The position numbers were made by a program, and so were the translations under genes. From Polytrichum commune (lineage: Eukaryota > Streptophyta > Polytrichopsida > Polytrichales > Polytrichaceae), in contig OX485806.1 of NCBI GenBank assembly GCA_950295325.1, forward strand, positions 250,001-310,000: a stretch of 60,000 nucleotides of DNA. The letters run 5' to 3'. Below the pieces are notes generated by a model. It was given only the letters and a program-made list of their open reading frames with translations. It made no database searches and had not been told where the DNA came from. Shown here piece by piece: positions 12,211 through 24,095 of the stretch; the stretch's first letter is position 1; each line of letters starts with the position of its first letter.

Positions 12211-15200
12211 ACATAAATGCCATGCACCCTAAATCAAGTAGTAGAAGTCGCTCCCAGTTTGTAATAATTAGTGCTCCATGTTGTGGGAACTGATGGGTGA
12301 GGCGCTTCCATCCATCGCCACCGCCTTCAAGCTGATGCCGAATGGTGGGAGCTTGCAGTGGCCTATCTCATCTTCTCACTTATCGGCGTTCTTCCTCCTC
12401 CCAAGATATTGATGTTTCTGCTTCTGCACCGGGGTTTATTTTATTAGTACTCACATCAACTGGTGCTAACTTAGGAATGGGGCTGGGCAATATGGGCAGC
12501 TGTAGGTTTGAAGAAATATTAATTGGGTTAACTTCAAGCCATGTGTTTGAGTTTGGAGATCACATGTGTAACTTAGGTTGGCGGACGGCTGGCTAGGGAC
12601 TCAATAGTGCGAGTTCCATTTTAGTGATGCGATTCTTCATGCAGCCTGGAGTTGTGTGAGATTGATTCAGTTGGCGGGTGGGTGCTGGGGTTTCAGAGGC
12701 ACTAATTTCATTCATGTTGCCAAACCCTGAAGCTGCTACTTCCAAAAACATCATGATTAGCGCTACCGAATGTTTGGAAGAGCTACAATAACAACTTCTA
12801 ACTTGAGTGTAGGTTTGAGGTAAGGAGTCTACCTAGGTTTCCATTGAGTCACTCAGTTCCTTTCAGATGGATCCTAAGTCTTCAATCGGACCGACTTGTG
12901 GTATAGTTAGTCTCTAGGATGCTCGTTTGACATGTGGGTGACCCTCCTGTGCAGGGAGGAGCTGGGAATTCTTATTTCAAGCGCCGAGCATCTGAGATCT
13001 GCACTATTATAATATCCCTCTTGAAGGTGTGCCGGCCGGCCGCGGGATCTAGTACTGCAAAGCTTAGTCATTGAGCTGGCTCTGATGCTGTTGATGAAAT
13101 TGTCGCCGATTTGCTGGGTTAGGGTGCCGGAGAAGGAACTGCAAGTCTCCCACTATGGCTCGTTCTGCAACAAGTATTGAAGCCAGATTATAAAAGAATA
13201 TATTGATTAAGACCCTGGCTTAATATCTGCTCTGGTGACGTGGTGGAGAAAAGTGACAGGGTATGCGACCTTTGCATTCGAAGTGGAGGAAAGTTAAGTT
13301 GTGGATTCGGTGTGTCTGTATTGGCCGGGATAAAGCGGTGGGAGGTGTAACTGACAGCTACAAGCAGGTGGAAGCAGATACTGGTCGAATTGATGTAACT
13401 AGAATGAAACTCGAGTACATGAACAATATTGGTGCGTATAGCAATGCTGATAACAACTTGAAGTAGCACTATAGACTAAACATCATAGTGACTTACGGAG
13501 TTGTAATACAAACAAATGCTGATACAGTTGCCCTTTTCTGAAGAACATGATGGTTTATCGAGAGCAGGAAATGTAGCATAGCTGTTCTGAAAAACTGGTG
13601 GTTTGTTTGAAGCATTTCCATAGGATATTATGATTTATTAGAAATCTACTAAGGTTTCATCACCCGGTGATCTACTCGACCGACACCTACTAGGATACAT
13701 GATATTATACATCCGTTTCCAATTTTGGCTGCTTTCTTAGCAGTGAATTATGTGTAGTGCACCAGGTCATTATTACGGAGGGGGGGAGACAATGCTGCAA
13801 TATTATCAGACGAGATCACCAACATGCGAAAGGAGGAGGGCGTCTGACCTCGAGATACAACTAAGCTTAGTGCAGGACAACACAGATCTGCTTCGTATAA
13901 GAACCGACGACACTCTGACCTCTCTCGGAGCTCCATGGGGCCAGGTACGTAATTAATCAGACTTCATCACGGTAGCTAATTCATGTCGGAAACAAATAAG
14001 CAGACTCGGTCCAAGAACTTATTTATTTATTTGGGTCTGTGCATCTGGAGTGCGTAATAAGTTATACTCTATTAGCTAGCTCGGCAGCACAAAGTTACTA
14101 AGCACTGAGCTGCAATAAGACTAGTACTCCCTTAGTACTTCAAGAATCTAGTAAGCTCTTCATAGATCAAATAAGTTTTTAAGAATGTATGAAACTAGAA
14201 CTGAAGCCCCGACACTTGAAGCTTTGCAGAGAGCCGGAGGAACCCTAGATCTTTAGTCCCTCGATCCACCTGGACATGATCTCATCGTGGGAAATCATGA
14301 GTATATACCTTCTGAGCCTCGTTGGACTTTCCAGTAGGCTGAACAGCTGGGAAATGGGGGCTCCTTCAATCAAAATATCTTACTTCGGGTTTCAGGAATT
14401 CAGAAATTTCAAGTTTGTGAATTTGGTGCGTTCCACCGTAGTACTGTGAGCAATCGTTTTAGGTTGGCAGCAGACACTGAGAAGGGCCATGGACACTCTT
14501 GCAGTAAATTCGTGGTTGGACAAATGAAATCCCAGCTCTACACATCGACTAAGTATGAAAACACCCACCCTAATCTCCACCCTTCTCATATTCACAAACA
14601 TAATCCAACCTAGACTTCTTTCGTAAGAAAATGCTATGTTAAGCTGAATTGCTAGTTACTTGCCTTAAAGCACTTCAGTGACCCTATTGTAGGTATGTAT
14701 CGTATAATCAGCTTTTCAACATCTGAACAACTACTGTAGTTACTATTTGTTACCTGGCGATAAGCTTCAGTAATTGAAGGATAATGACCTAGCACGGTGC
14801 TGAATCTGTAACTTTGACCGTGACATGGCAGCCTCGGCCATTGAATGCCCGGCAGTCTTTGACAAACAAGGCCCAGGAAGAGTGAACTGATCTTCTGTGT
14901 AGTAACTTGAAAAGTGAATATATTCGTGATCTTGAAACGATCCATAAGATTTTAACTTTATGGGCTGTGCATACAGGAATCCAGTTTTGAAGCTGGTTAA
15001 TTTGGTTAATCAATCCAACAGTCTGTTGTTTCTGAAATAATTCTACAAGGGTGTATTAGTATCTTGTCTACATTCATAGTCAGACTGTACAAGTATTGAG
15101 GCACTGTAATTCTCTGTCGATTGACTTTCTAAATGAACTCACTTGTGAAGGTACTGAATCTCCATTAAGAAGAGATCACTGATGCAAGCTTTTGTTGATT

Positions 15201-15528
15201 TCGAAATCTATGTTTCATTAGCTTTTAGTAGTAGTATGGCATGTATATGACGCCCAGTCCCTTCGTAGGTTCTGGATTAATTTCAAGCTAATTTAGTTTC
15301 TGGAAAATTCTGAACAACAGTCATACTCAAGCGACCTCCAATCTCAATTCGCAATGACTAAATTCAGGACCACCTTCAAATTTATTGTGGCAGTTGCTAT
15401 GTACTAATGGGGTACTTTTCACAAGACGAATTGATTTGTGCAGTATGTATTGTAATTACCTATGTGGTTAAATTCTTGTGATAGGGCTGACTCCAAGAAC
15501 ATTATCTACATAACGACAGCCGTATATA
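12211..15528. other. Gene-free stretch left of the CACTA element
   Basis: No supportable open gene. Base composition is more mixed than in the AT-rich flanks. If the CACTA element ending near 29755 was inserted into the leader of the GRAS gene, this stretch would be the displaced upstream region of that gene. That is inference, since no promoter or leader exon can be identified here. Confidence 0.35.
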
Positions 15529-15557
15529 TACGAGTGCCCAGGGGCATACATTATAAC

Positions 15558-15830
15558 ACACTTGTAACATTTTTGCAACATTTTTGCAACGGTTTATTGT
15601 GTGTTGGAAATCCCAAAGTTTGTGTGAAGTATTCCAAAGCGTTGCAAAACTGTTATAAGTATGTTGCCAATATGATATTAGTTTGTTTATGTACCGTTGG
15701 CAAAAGTGGCGTTGAAAATGTGTTGTGCCTTTGTTGAAAAAGCGTTGCTAATGGAGAAAGGAATTATCTTAATTTACCCTCTTTTACATTGGTTTTGCAA
15801 CGGATTACCAACTTTTTTGAAATGAATTTG
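15558..15830. repeat. Left subterminal repeats of CACTA element
   Basis: Several copies of GCAACG/CGTTGC, such as 'tttttgcaacggttt', 'aagcgttgcaaaactg', 'aaagcgttgctaatgg' and 'ttttgcaacggatta'. The word 'aaagcgttgctaa' recurs at the right end near 29722. In CACTA elements such motifs bind TnpA. Confidence 0.6.
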
Positions 15831-15909
15831 TAGCGCTCTACGAATGTTGAAAACATACATCTACATCAAAGTAAGCATATATCGTCCACATATTTTGTGC
15901 GTTATGTCT

Positions 15910-16371
15910 ATAAATCAAACTCACACCTGTGACAGAAATTCAATACATTATATACTAATTGTGATTTTTTTAGTATCGGATTATTCACTAATTGGACATG
16001 TGTTATTCTCATATTTCCACAATATCACATCCATAATGACAACATTATATGTCTACAATCCACACTGCTCATCAACATTCTTGTAACAATATGCTATCAT
16101 TATGCAATCAATATAAAAATGTATGTGCATGATTATTTCAATAAATCAAACTCATACCTGTGACAGAAATTCAACACATTATATACTAATTGTGATTTGT
16201 TTAGTATCGGGTTATTCACCGATTGGACATGTTTCATTCTCATATTTCCACAATATCACATCCATAATGACAACATTATATGTCTACAATCCACACTCTT
16301 CATTAACATTCTTGTAACAATATGCTATCATTATGCAATCACATTAAAAATGCATGTGCATGATTATTTCA
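15910..16371. repeat. Tandem duplication, about 231-bp units
   Basis: Copy 1 is 15910-16140 and copy 2 starts at 16141. Both begin ATAAATCAAACTCA and end near GCATGATTATTTCA, with few differences. The frames open in both copies are parallel by-products. Confidence 0.9.
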
Positions 16372-16699
16372 TTAGTATTGAAACTTTTATCATATGATTT
16401 TGGTGTTGTTTTGTAGGAAGGTGCCAACAAAAAGCCTGCCATAAATAAAGTGTCTTTTTTCTAGCATGTAAATCATATAATCCGCAAATGCATGGTAAAG
16501 ATTGTGAAATACTTGATAGGTAAAAATGACATTTATTTACTTCCTTTCTTGTAATACATGTAAATTGGATAACCTTGTATACAATTAAATCATGGAGTAT
16601 CATACACATAGGAGATCATACAACTAATTTTGCATCACTAATTACACTAGGTTACACTGGATTAAATTTGTAAAACTAGTGTAAGAAAACTGATTGGTA

Positions 16700-19600
16700 A
16701 CTAATTTTGAACGCGACCTCCCATGTTTGTGACAACATGAAGAATCAAGTAAAGTTGCCTTCCACTGCCAAGCTCGATTAACAGCAGCAAGTGGAATTTC
16801 AGCAAATTGAGTGTCTGGGAGCAGTATCTGATACGTGATGGCGCCCACAACTGTCTGCAGTTGGAAGAAATCATATTAAGTCAGCTCCCCGTGTCCAAGA
16901 AGCCAGTAATCAAAATGATTTACGTGGTTTAAATATCATGAAGATGTGCAAAAATTTGAGCAAATCTCACAAATATCCGTGTGCAAAAAGGGCAAACCAT
17001 TCAAAAGCATGGCTGACACACCTGGTTGTCAGTGGGAGTGGCTCCCGACTTTGTCATCATCAAGGTACAATATTGCCTGCACCATGGTTCACATGGCTAT
17101 TCAGTCCTACATTAAAAACAGCCATAGCACCAAACATGTGCACCCAAATACATCGAGGACAAGCATCATCAATCTAGTTACAAATTTATACTCACCCGCT
17201 GGTAGTACAATTTTGAACAAAGTTAGACTCTTTCCCAGTATTGGCTGCAAAGCTCATTGCTGGTAATTCCTGGTGATAAAGTTGTACTGTACACTGCATC
17301 ACACACATAGACATGCTCACATCAAATCATTGCCAAAAACATCAGAAGCATGAAATTACTACCCACTCTTGCATCTATCACATGAGATAGGTGCGAGATG
17401 CACTGCATTGGTGACAGTCTAGAAGTGGTTGTTGCAAATTATCCAGCTTTGAGTTATAGTTGGTAGAAAATACGCATCTACAGATTATTAACGTGAAATG
17501 AATCAAGGATGAGAACCATTATTCAAAGTTGACCTATAGAGAAAGTAAATGCATTTAGAAGACTGCAGAGGCCGTACCTCAAGGAGCTGTTTTTCAGCCT
17601 CATCTAGATGTTTAGGATTGACAAGCTCAAATATGAAGGCCATCGGTAAACCCTTTCCTGCAGAATAACACAACATTATGAAAGTGATCAAAACGCCATC
17701 ACAGCTAAGTTTTGCATCAGCCTTCGCCTTAAACGATGGCTCAGTGCTTTACGGAATCACTCTTATTGACATGACCTGGTTATCCCTGTACATAGAATAA
17801 TGTAGCTACCAGTGACAAAGGATACACTCTACCCCCCCGTGAAGAAAAGACCTCTCTAGCTTCCCATATCTTTCGATACAAAGAGGATAATTCTCACAAA
17901 AAATTGGGCGTGAAGATTTAAGCATGACTAAAAAGATGGAAAAGTGCACTAACTAGCTTCTTCAGATAGGAATCCAAACTACTCGTCATCAACCCACATT
18001 AATTGTCTTGCAATGATTAGGTGGCAAGTAGAAACTGTGTCATATGACAATTGGTGCTAGTCATGAAAAGCACTCTATCAAAATAACACACCAATTGTAA
18101 TGCCACACTAAACCAGATATTTAGTTGTCTGGATTCAGTGATAAATCGCCAAATTCAAAAGTTGTTAGGTCGTACAGAAACAGAGGAATACCAGGTGTAG
18201 CAGTAGAAGCAGGCTGAACAGTTTGCGGCGGACATCTCTTGTTGGCAACAACCTCTTGCTCCGCATTACAGGGTTTGACTGCGCTGCAATACCCACCTGC
18301 ATTGGAGTAGCCTACATCAAACAATAAAGAAAATCAAGGTCAAAAAGAACCCTTAAGCCCTGCAGAGCGTTCAGAGCCTTTAAACCGACATTTATAGGTC
18401 CACCACCATGGAATGTGTGTTCCCGGATGCATTGTCGTCGGACCAAGCTAATCAAAGACAACATATCTAGAGAGACAGTAGTAGCTGTTTAGATACCATG
18501 GTCTTCCAGTTACTGTGTGCAAGTTCTTCAATGCTGGCAACTTGATTCTAGCACTCACAGGCACAATACCTTCCTCTCTCGGGGGTGATAATATCTCGAG
18601 ACCTCCATTCCACACGAACAAGACTTGCAGCAGTTTCAACATGACAGAACTTGTACACAAACTTGCACCAGCAAACCAAAACCTTCAAATTTTGATATCA
18701 TTATCATTCATACTGAGTGCTCAAAACATTGAGTCTGCCTGAATCCTCCATGTATCGCACTCTTGCAAGAACACCCCCAAAACAAATACTCATTACCAAC
18801 TTCCTGAATCGGAATTTACATTTTCACGAGTTTCATTTGCTTCTTCATACACTAATTCACTAATATCAAATGTATTAAAAAACTCCTTCAAGCCAACCGA
18901 TTTGGCTTTGTTAATTTGCCCAGTAGTCGGTTGTACCCCAAACGTCTCTTCCTGATAAGAAACAAAGATATTCAAATTAGTTATGATAATTAGCATATTT
19001 TTCAAAAACTGTAAAAAATAATTGTAGGATTTCATAAACTTACAAATTTTTGAGCAAATGATCTTGCACCGCCGCTTCCGAATTTGGACCGACAACCTAG
19101 ATGAGTTTGAGAGGCTTTCCGTTGCTGTTGATTCCAAGATGGATTTCGAACGTGTTCTCTAGCCTCTCGAACAAAAAAAGTCCAACTTCCTGCGGTACAA
19201 TTAGGTGGCCTTTCACCTATATAAAAAACCATATCATTAGAATATAAACATTGCTTAAGCAATAATAAAAAAATAAAAAGAGCAAATATCATAATGATAT
19301 GTCAAAAACTTACCTCCACTGATGGCGAGCTTTCTCAACTTGCACACTTTTTGACGAAGTAGGCTGCTTATCATAGCATATACACAAGCGTCGTTCCATT
19401 GTCCAGGAAATTGCTTCCTCATTTTTCCCATAATGTTAGAACAAGCTGAACTTTTTTTTATAATAATCCATTTGACATGTACATCTCTCAAGTAATGATG
19501 TACTAAAGTCTTCACTCGTGAACAAAACGCTTTACTGCTTTCGCCGGCCGGAAATCCAAAACTATCTATGTTTTGTTTGTTTCTTCTATACGGTTTCGAA

Positions 19601-20824
19601 TTCGATCTTGGTTGTGAAATGCCTTTGTTAAGTGTCTCGTCCTCTCTACTACGGAAATACTCAGGAGACATCTCTGTATACATCGTATTTGGCGGAGCGC
19701 TAGGCCCGCTCTGCACATAATCATTATTTTCCTCTTCAGACTGTTCCGAAGTATCTACTCGGGTAGTAGCATCGCTGCTAACCCGAGTAGGTACCCCTGA
19801 GGGCAAATGATTTGAGGTTTGTCTTAGAACTGGTGTGTTGGGATTCAAATTACTCAACGGAGGTCGTATAGGTGTACCTATTACCGGAATAGATAGTGGT
19901 ACACCCCTGCCACTGATATCCTGACTTCCGCGTGTTCTCTTATGACCTGCCATACTGTAAACGAAGTAATCAGAAAACGGTATGCTATCCAATAAAAATA
20001 AACAACATCCCAAAATATTATAGCTAGGTTATGACAATTGTGGTTGCATCTATCTACAAGCTACTCAGATCGTATACTAACCCTGGAATTTTTTGTCAGA
20101 AACAACAGAACTATAAAGCAATAATGGTACTGTGCAATAACAACCTACATTTCCTAACCTGGTTGATCTTGCAAATCATAATCATCAACAACTTCAGCAC
20201 TACATGTCCACTTTTTTGATCACAAACAACTGTAACCCAAAAGGGTCTATTTTATCCTAAGCCGCACCGTTGTGCCTATTATCAGCAACAAAATTAAAGA
20301 CATGGTCTAGATGTTGTCTACTCTGTACTCTAAAATCCGTCCCTAATGTCTGAAAGTCATTTCTACAATCAAATCTAGTCACATAGGACACTCATAGGTC
20401 AAGGTTAAGTGAAGTGAGTGAGACGTAGAGCACTGAAAGCTTCTATAATATTCTTACCATCAAAATAAATCCATGTAAAAACAATCGAAATTTGTTGAAC
20501 TAGTGCGTATCAATTAATTATTTCACTCTAAACCATGGGCCTTACGTCCTTACCTCAAGGGTATGTTGTTGAATACCGGATAAGGTCACATTAACGAAGA
20601 TAGCATCGAGTTCCTCCTGCAATGGTGTACAGAGAAGTCAGTCAACATTTCGAATTTGCATCCAGTATCACCATCACCCTCTAGATTTCAAGACAAAACC
20701 AAGACTTTGAGCACATGAGGCTTGAAGGCATTGAAAGATAGACGGTGTGAAAACCTAACCTGTGAAGCCGCTACATCCACATGAGCACGAACAATTTCAA
20801 TTGTGCCTCTCCAAAATAACCTCC
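16700..20824 (-). pseudogene. Exon-like pieces of a plant GNAT-domain gene
   Basis: Several minus-strand stretches look like exons between splice signals. 20824-20760 and 20616-20554 join in phase and contain GTIEIVRAHVDVAASQ and IFVNVTLSGIQQHTLE. 17657-17578 contains MAFIFELVNPKHLDEAEKQ. One exon begins at 16854 with TVVGAITYQI and continues FAEIPLAAV, which resembles the core of GCN5-type N-acetyltransferases; a plant family with a similar order of segments exists. A TnpA-like gene (18793-19953) lies between the first two and the later pieces. No full reading frame could be assembled. It may be a captured and decayed host gene, or a real gene interrupted by a transposon. Confidence 0.45.
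18793..19953 (-). CDS. TnpA-like CACTA protein (plant transposase, Ptta/En/Spm type)
   Basis: Three exons with good splice sites: 19953-19314, 19216-19044 and 18951-18793, joining in frame to about 323 aa and ending in TAA. The ATG (MAGHKRTRG) is the first in the frame. The N-terminal 120 residues are Ser/Thr/Pro-rich. Next comes a region with VHHYLRDVHVKWIII and a 'GERPPNCTAGSWTFFVREAR' segment, then 'HLGCRSKFGSGGARSFAQKF', a spacing typical of the plant En/Spm TnpA family, which binds subterminal repeats. Donors GAG|GTAAGT and TTT|GTAAGT are strong. It lies downstream of tnp2 on the same strand, as in En/Spm. The protein is short for the family, so the 3' end may continue in an unseen exon. 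Confidence 0.65.
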
Positions 20825-23225
20825 TGCACTGTTTCCCAAGCATGAGCAGGGGCGTCTAATTTGAGGATTGGCCCGTTTACACATTCAGTATTGAGAAAGA
20901 GTAATTTATAGATTTCATTTTCCATCCAACAAAGAGTACCGACATATACTCAAGCCATATGAACTAATAGCTGCCTTGCAAGTGGTTATGACTCCACCTC
21001 ATCCTGCTCATTTCCTGAAGAATTTGTCGCTGATTAACAAAACCTCAAGGTGAAGGGAACAATCGCTATTTTTTTGACCTTCCCCAACAACTTTGCAATA
21101 AAACCAACGGAACTTGTTCAGAATTCCACATTCACTATTGAAAAGGGGGGGGGGGTTTAAGACCTCAATCTCCTTCCAACAAGTACAGATTACAATTCCA
21201 TGGCTCTGGGGCATTCGACTTGAAATGCTATTTGATCTACTTCATCAGGGATTGTTTGTAAATATGAGCAGATATTAGCCTTTCTCATTCCAAGTTTCTT
21301 ACCAAAGGAGAATGGTAACAGATAGGGAACACAAATGTTAATCAACGACATTCACACACCTACTTGTGTCTGTAGCGCTAGATTTTGAGACAGTAATGAC
21401 GTACTAAAGTAGTGATTGTTATGCCACAGAAATCTTGGAAGTTTCCAAACACAACCCCTATGTTATTCCAAGCACCAAAAAGAGAATATGAGGGACTCTG
21501 TAAAACACATCATCCTGATGTTCTATGCTGTAGGATAGCATCAATTCTAACAATTCAATAAAAATCGACCTACATATGCTTACAGATAGTCTCTAGAGTT
21601 TGAGCCTTTGTGAAAATCCCATGACTAGGGTTTCAATTCACTACGACAATAGATCGTGATTGTGAGTTCAACAAGTCAATCCCAATCAGTTGTTACCAAC
21701 CATGACAACACTGAATTGCAAGGATACATAAACTTTGATGTGTTCAAATTTCGAGCTCCAAACAACAATCCCACTGATAAGAGAAAATTATTACCAATTT
21801 GCTTGAGCATGAGTGGTGTTCCTTCAGGCATTTCAAGAATTAGGGGTTTTGGACTTGAGGTTTTTGACTGAAGCCCAGAATTTGACTTTCCAAAAGCACA
21901 AAGTCTCTAGAAGTAGAGCCTGTGTGAAACTTCCATCACTAAGGTTCCAGTTCACTGTGAAAATAGGTCATGATTGTGAGTTCAGCAACATCTCAATCCC
22001 AACAAATTGTTTCCAACAATGACAACACTAAATTACAAAGATACATAAAAAATTCAATATGTTTAACTTTTCGAGCCCCAAACAGCAATCCCATTCAGAA
22101 GAGAAAATCATCACCGATTTGCTTGAGCATGAGCATGAGTGTCCCTTTAGGCTTGTCAAGGATTAGGGTTTTTATCTACTGAAAACCAGAATTCGAGTTT
22201 CCAAAGCACAAACTCTAGGACTTTAATTGAACAGAGCCTTGGGCATGTCCCATCATGACTTAACAAAAATAAATTAACTAAATTTGTATGACTCTTCATT
22301 CTTGCTTCGAGATTCTTGTCTCTACCCAAAAGAATCTCTGTAAATCACTGCTCATCGGTGTGCACGGCGTCTCTTACCTCAAATCTTTGCGTTCATGAAG
22401 AACCCAACCACAAATTGTTTGAAGTTCAACACTCGAGAACTGCTTCCCCTGAACACTTCATCAGCTACCTGTATGAGAAATCATCACCAATTTCCTTGAC
22501 CATGAGTGCTCCTTAAGGCTTTATAAGGAATTAGGGTTTTTCGACTTGACAGAGTTATGAATGAAGCACAACAAATTTGAGTTTCCAAAGCACAAACTCT
22601 AGGCATTTCGGAGCCTTGGCCATCATTCATATCCCATGACCAAAGCGATTAGTTTCGATGAAATTCTCTGAACCTGCGTTTAATCCTGTTGCATACTTCT
22701 TACACTTAAAACTCACAAATCTCTCTGTAAAAGCACGTACCTCGGATTTTTGGCGTTCATCAAGGATCCATCCACCTAGCCATAATTTTCCTCACAATAA
22801 TTCACACACCTAATTGTGTCTGTAGCGCTAGATTTTGAGACAGTGGGTGTTCATATCACCTTTAAACCTTTAAACCTTACTTTGAAGAACTTAAACCAGC
22901 CAACTATGACACAAACTCTTACTCTGACTACAGTTTAACATCCAAGCACACTTCTGAGCACAATTCCTACCCAAAAATTCTTATTTTGCAGCTGCTCATA
23001 CTAAGTATGACAATATGCTATGGTTAGTATATAGGTAACAAGCTACTCTTAAGAATTAACAAGCACTCTGCAAATGACACACAGGAGCTTAAATTCACCA
23101 AACCGAACTTGATAGTCATAAATTGTGTAGATTTTGTCTAATATGATATGTAATGTTCCTCAACATCATCAAGTACAAGACAAAACCACAACCCTAAAAT
23201 TTGATCAAATATGTGAACTCCATAC
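20825..23225. repeat. Repeat-rich interior of the CACTA element
   Basis: Holds diverged direct repeats. A block 'tgtctgtagcgctagatt' followed by 'ttgagacagt' occurs at about 21368 and again at about 22817. A roughly 310-bp unit with 'tgattgtgagttcancaa' and 'gacaacact.aatt.caa' occurs near 21655 and 21970. 'gcacaaactctagg' recurs near 22205 and 22590. Two similar first-exon-like segments end in strong donors on the minus strand near 22741 and 22377. No intact gene. Confidence 0.5.
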
Positions 23226-23379
23226 CCTTTTGAGAGCACTAACGCGATCGTGGAGCCCATCCAAGCCTCGCTCATACTCCTGCTCAGCAATCTCAGTACT
23301 GGAGACGTATGCAGCTGACGAACGGAGGCCTCCCTCTTCTAAAGAATCGAACAACTGTCCTCGGGTCGCTCTGTAATCC
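23226..23379 (-). pseudogene. Bet1-type SNARE exon
   Basis: A single exon flanked by an AG acceptor (23380) and a GT donor (23225). It encodes DYRATRGQLFDSLEEGGLRS and continues through EIAEQEYERGLDGLHDRVSALKR. This matches the start of plant Bet1/BS14-type Golgi SNAREs, where a short basic N-terminus and 'LFD.LEEGG.R.SA.YSS.EI' precede the SNARE helix 'LDGLQDRV..LK'. The remaining SNARE exons and the membrane anchor were not found downstream. It is probably a captured gene fragment inside the transposon, though a host gene split by insertions cannot be excluded. Confidence 0.65.
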
Positions 23380-23599
23380 CTGTCCAGTCACAGGGACTTC
23401 ATTGTCAATCCAATCAAGTGATACACAAAGTAGTCAATGTGACACAGGGTGAACGCCAACGCACTGGATTTCTCTAAAAAACACAGACTGAGGTCCAGAA
23501 TCAGTATCCCTGTGCTCCAGAGTTACAAATCGCCCAAGACCTCATCCAGAGGAACCTACAAGATGTTAAGTGTTCATTAACCCAAAACCCTCGCGAAAC

Positions 23600-23720
23600 C
23601 CTGATGCCAACTCTTCAAGCGTGATGCTTACCTTGAGCGTGCAGACAAGAAGCGTCTTTGGGAATTAGGTCAGGCCGAGTGCAAAAGGAGCCGTGAGAGC
23701 CAAAGCAAGGCCTATAGGCC
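23600..23720 (-). other. Possible leader exon with strong donor
   Basis: On the minus strand a pyrimidine-rich, non-repetitive stretch ends in CTCAAG|GTAAGC at about 23632. It could be the non-coding first exon of the Bet1-like fragment just downstream. There is no independent evidence for transcription. Confidence 0.3.
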
Positions 23721-24095
23721 CTAACCCAAACCCAACCATCTGGGGTAATTCAACCGGGTAAAAAGTCTCCTCCTGAAAATGGTTGCAGGTTTAAATCCGT
23801 TTTATTTTTTCAAGCACTGTTTCACATCCTCCACTTTCCCAATTCATTTGAACTTTTCACAAAATAAACCGGCCGCCATTACACTAAACACCGGTTGTCC
23901 CCATACATTGAGCTAGGTCACATTAGCGACACTGCAACTTTTTAATAAAAAGTTGTTAAATGTCTGCACATACATTTAACTTATGAGTGACAAAATAAAT
24001 TTGTTAGAAACATAATTAATGGGAAGAAGGCAACATGGCTTAGAAATAGCTATTCTTATTTTTAAGTATATATTCTATGAACCAAAAATCACACA

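Noticed and set aside
12342-14945. Short frames in the region left of the CACTA element
   Set aside because: No domain, no consistent splice pattern and no conserved wording, so they are not reported as genes.
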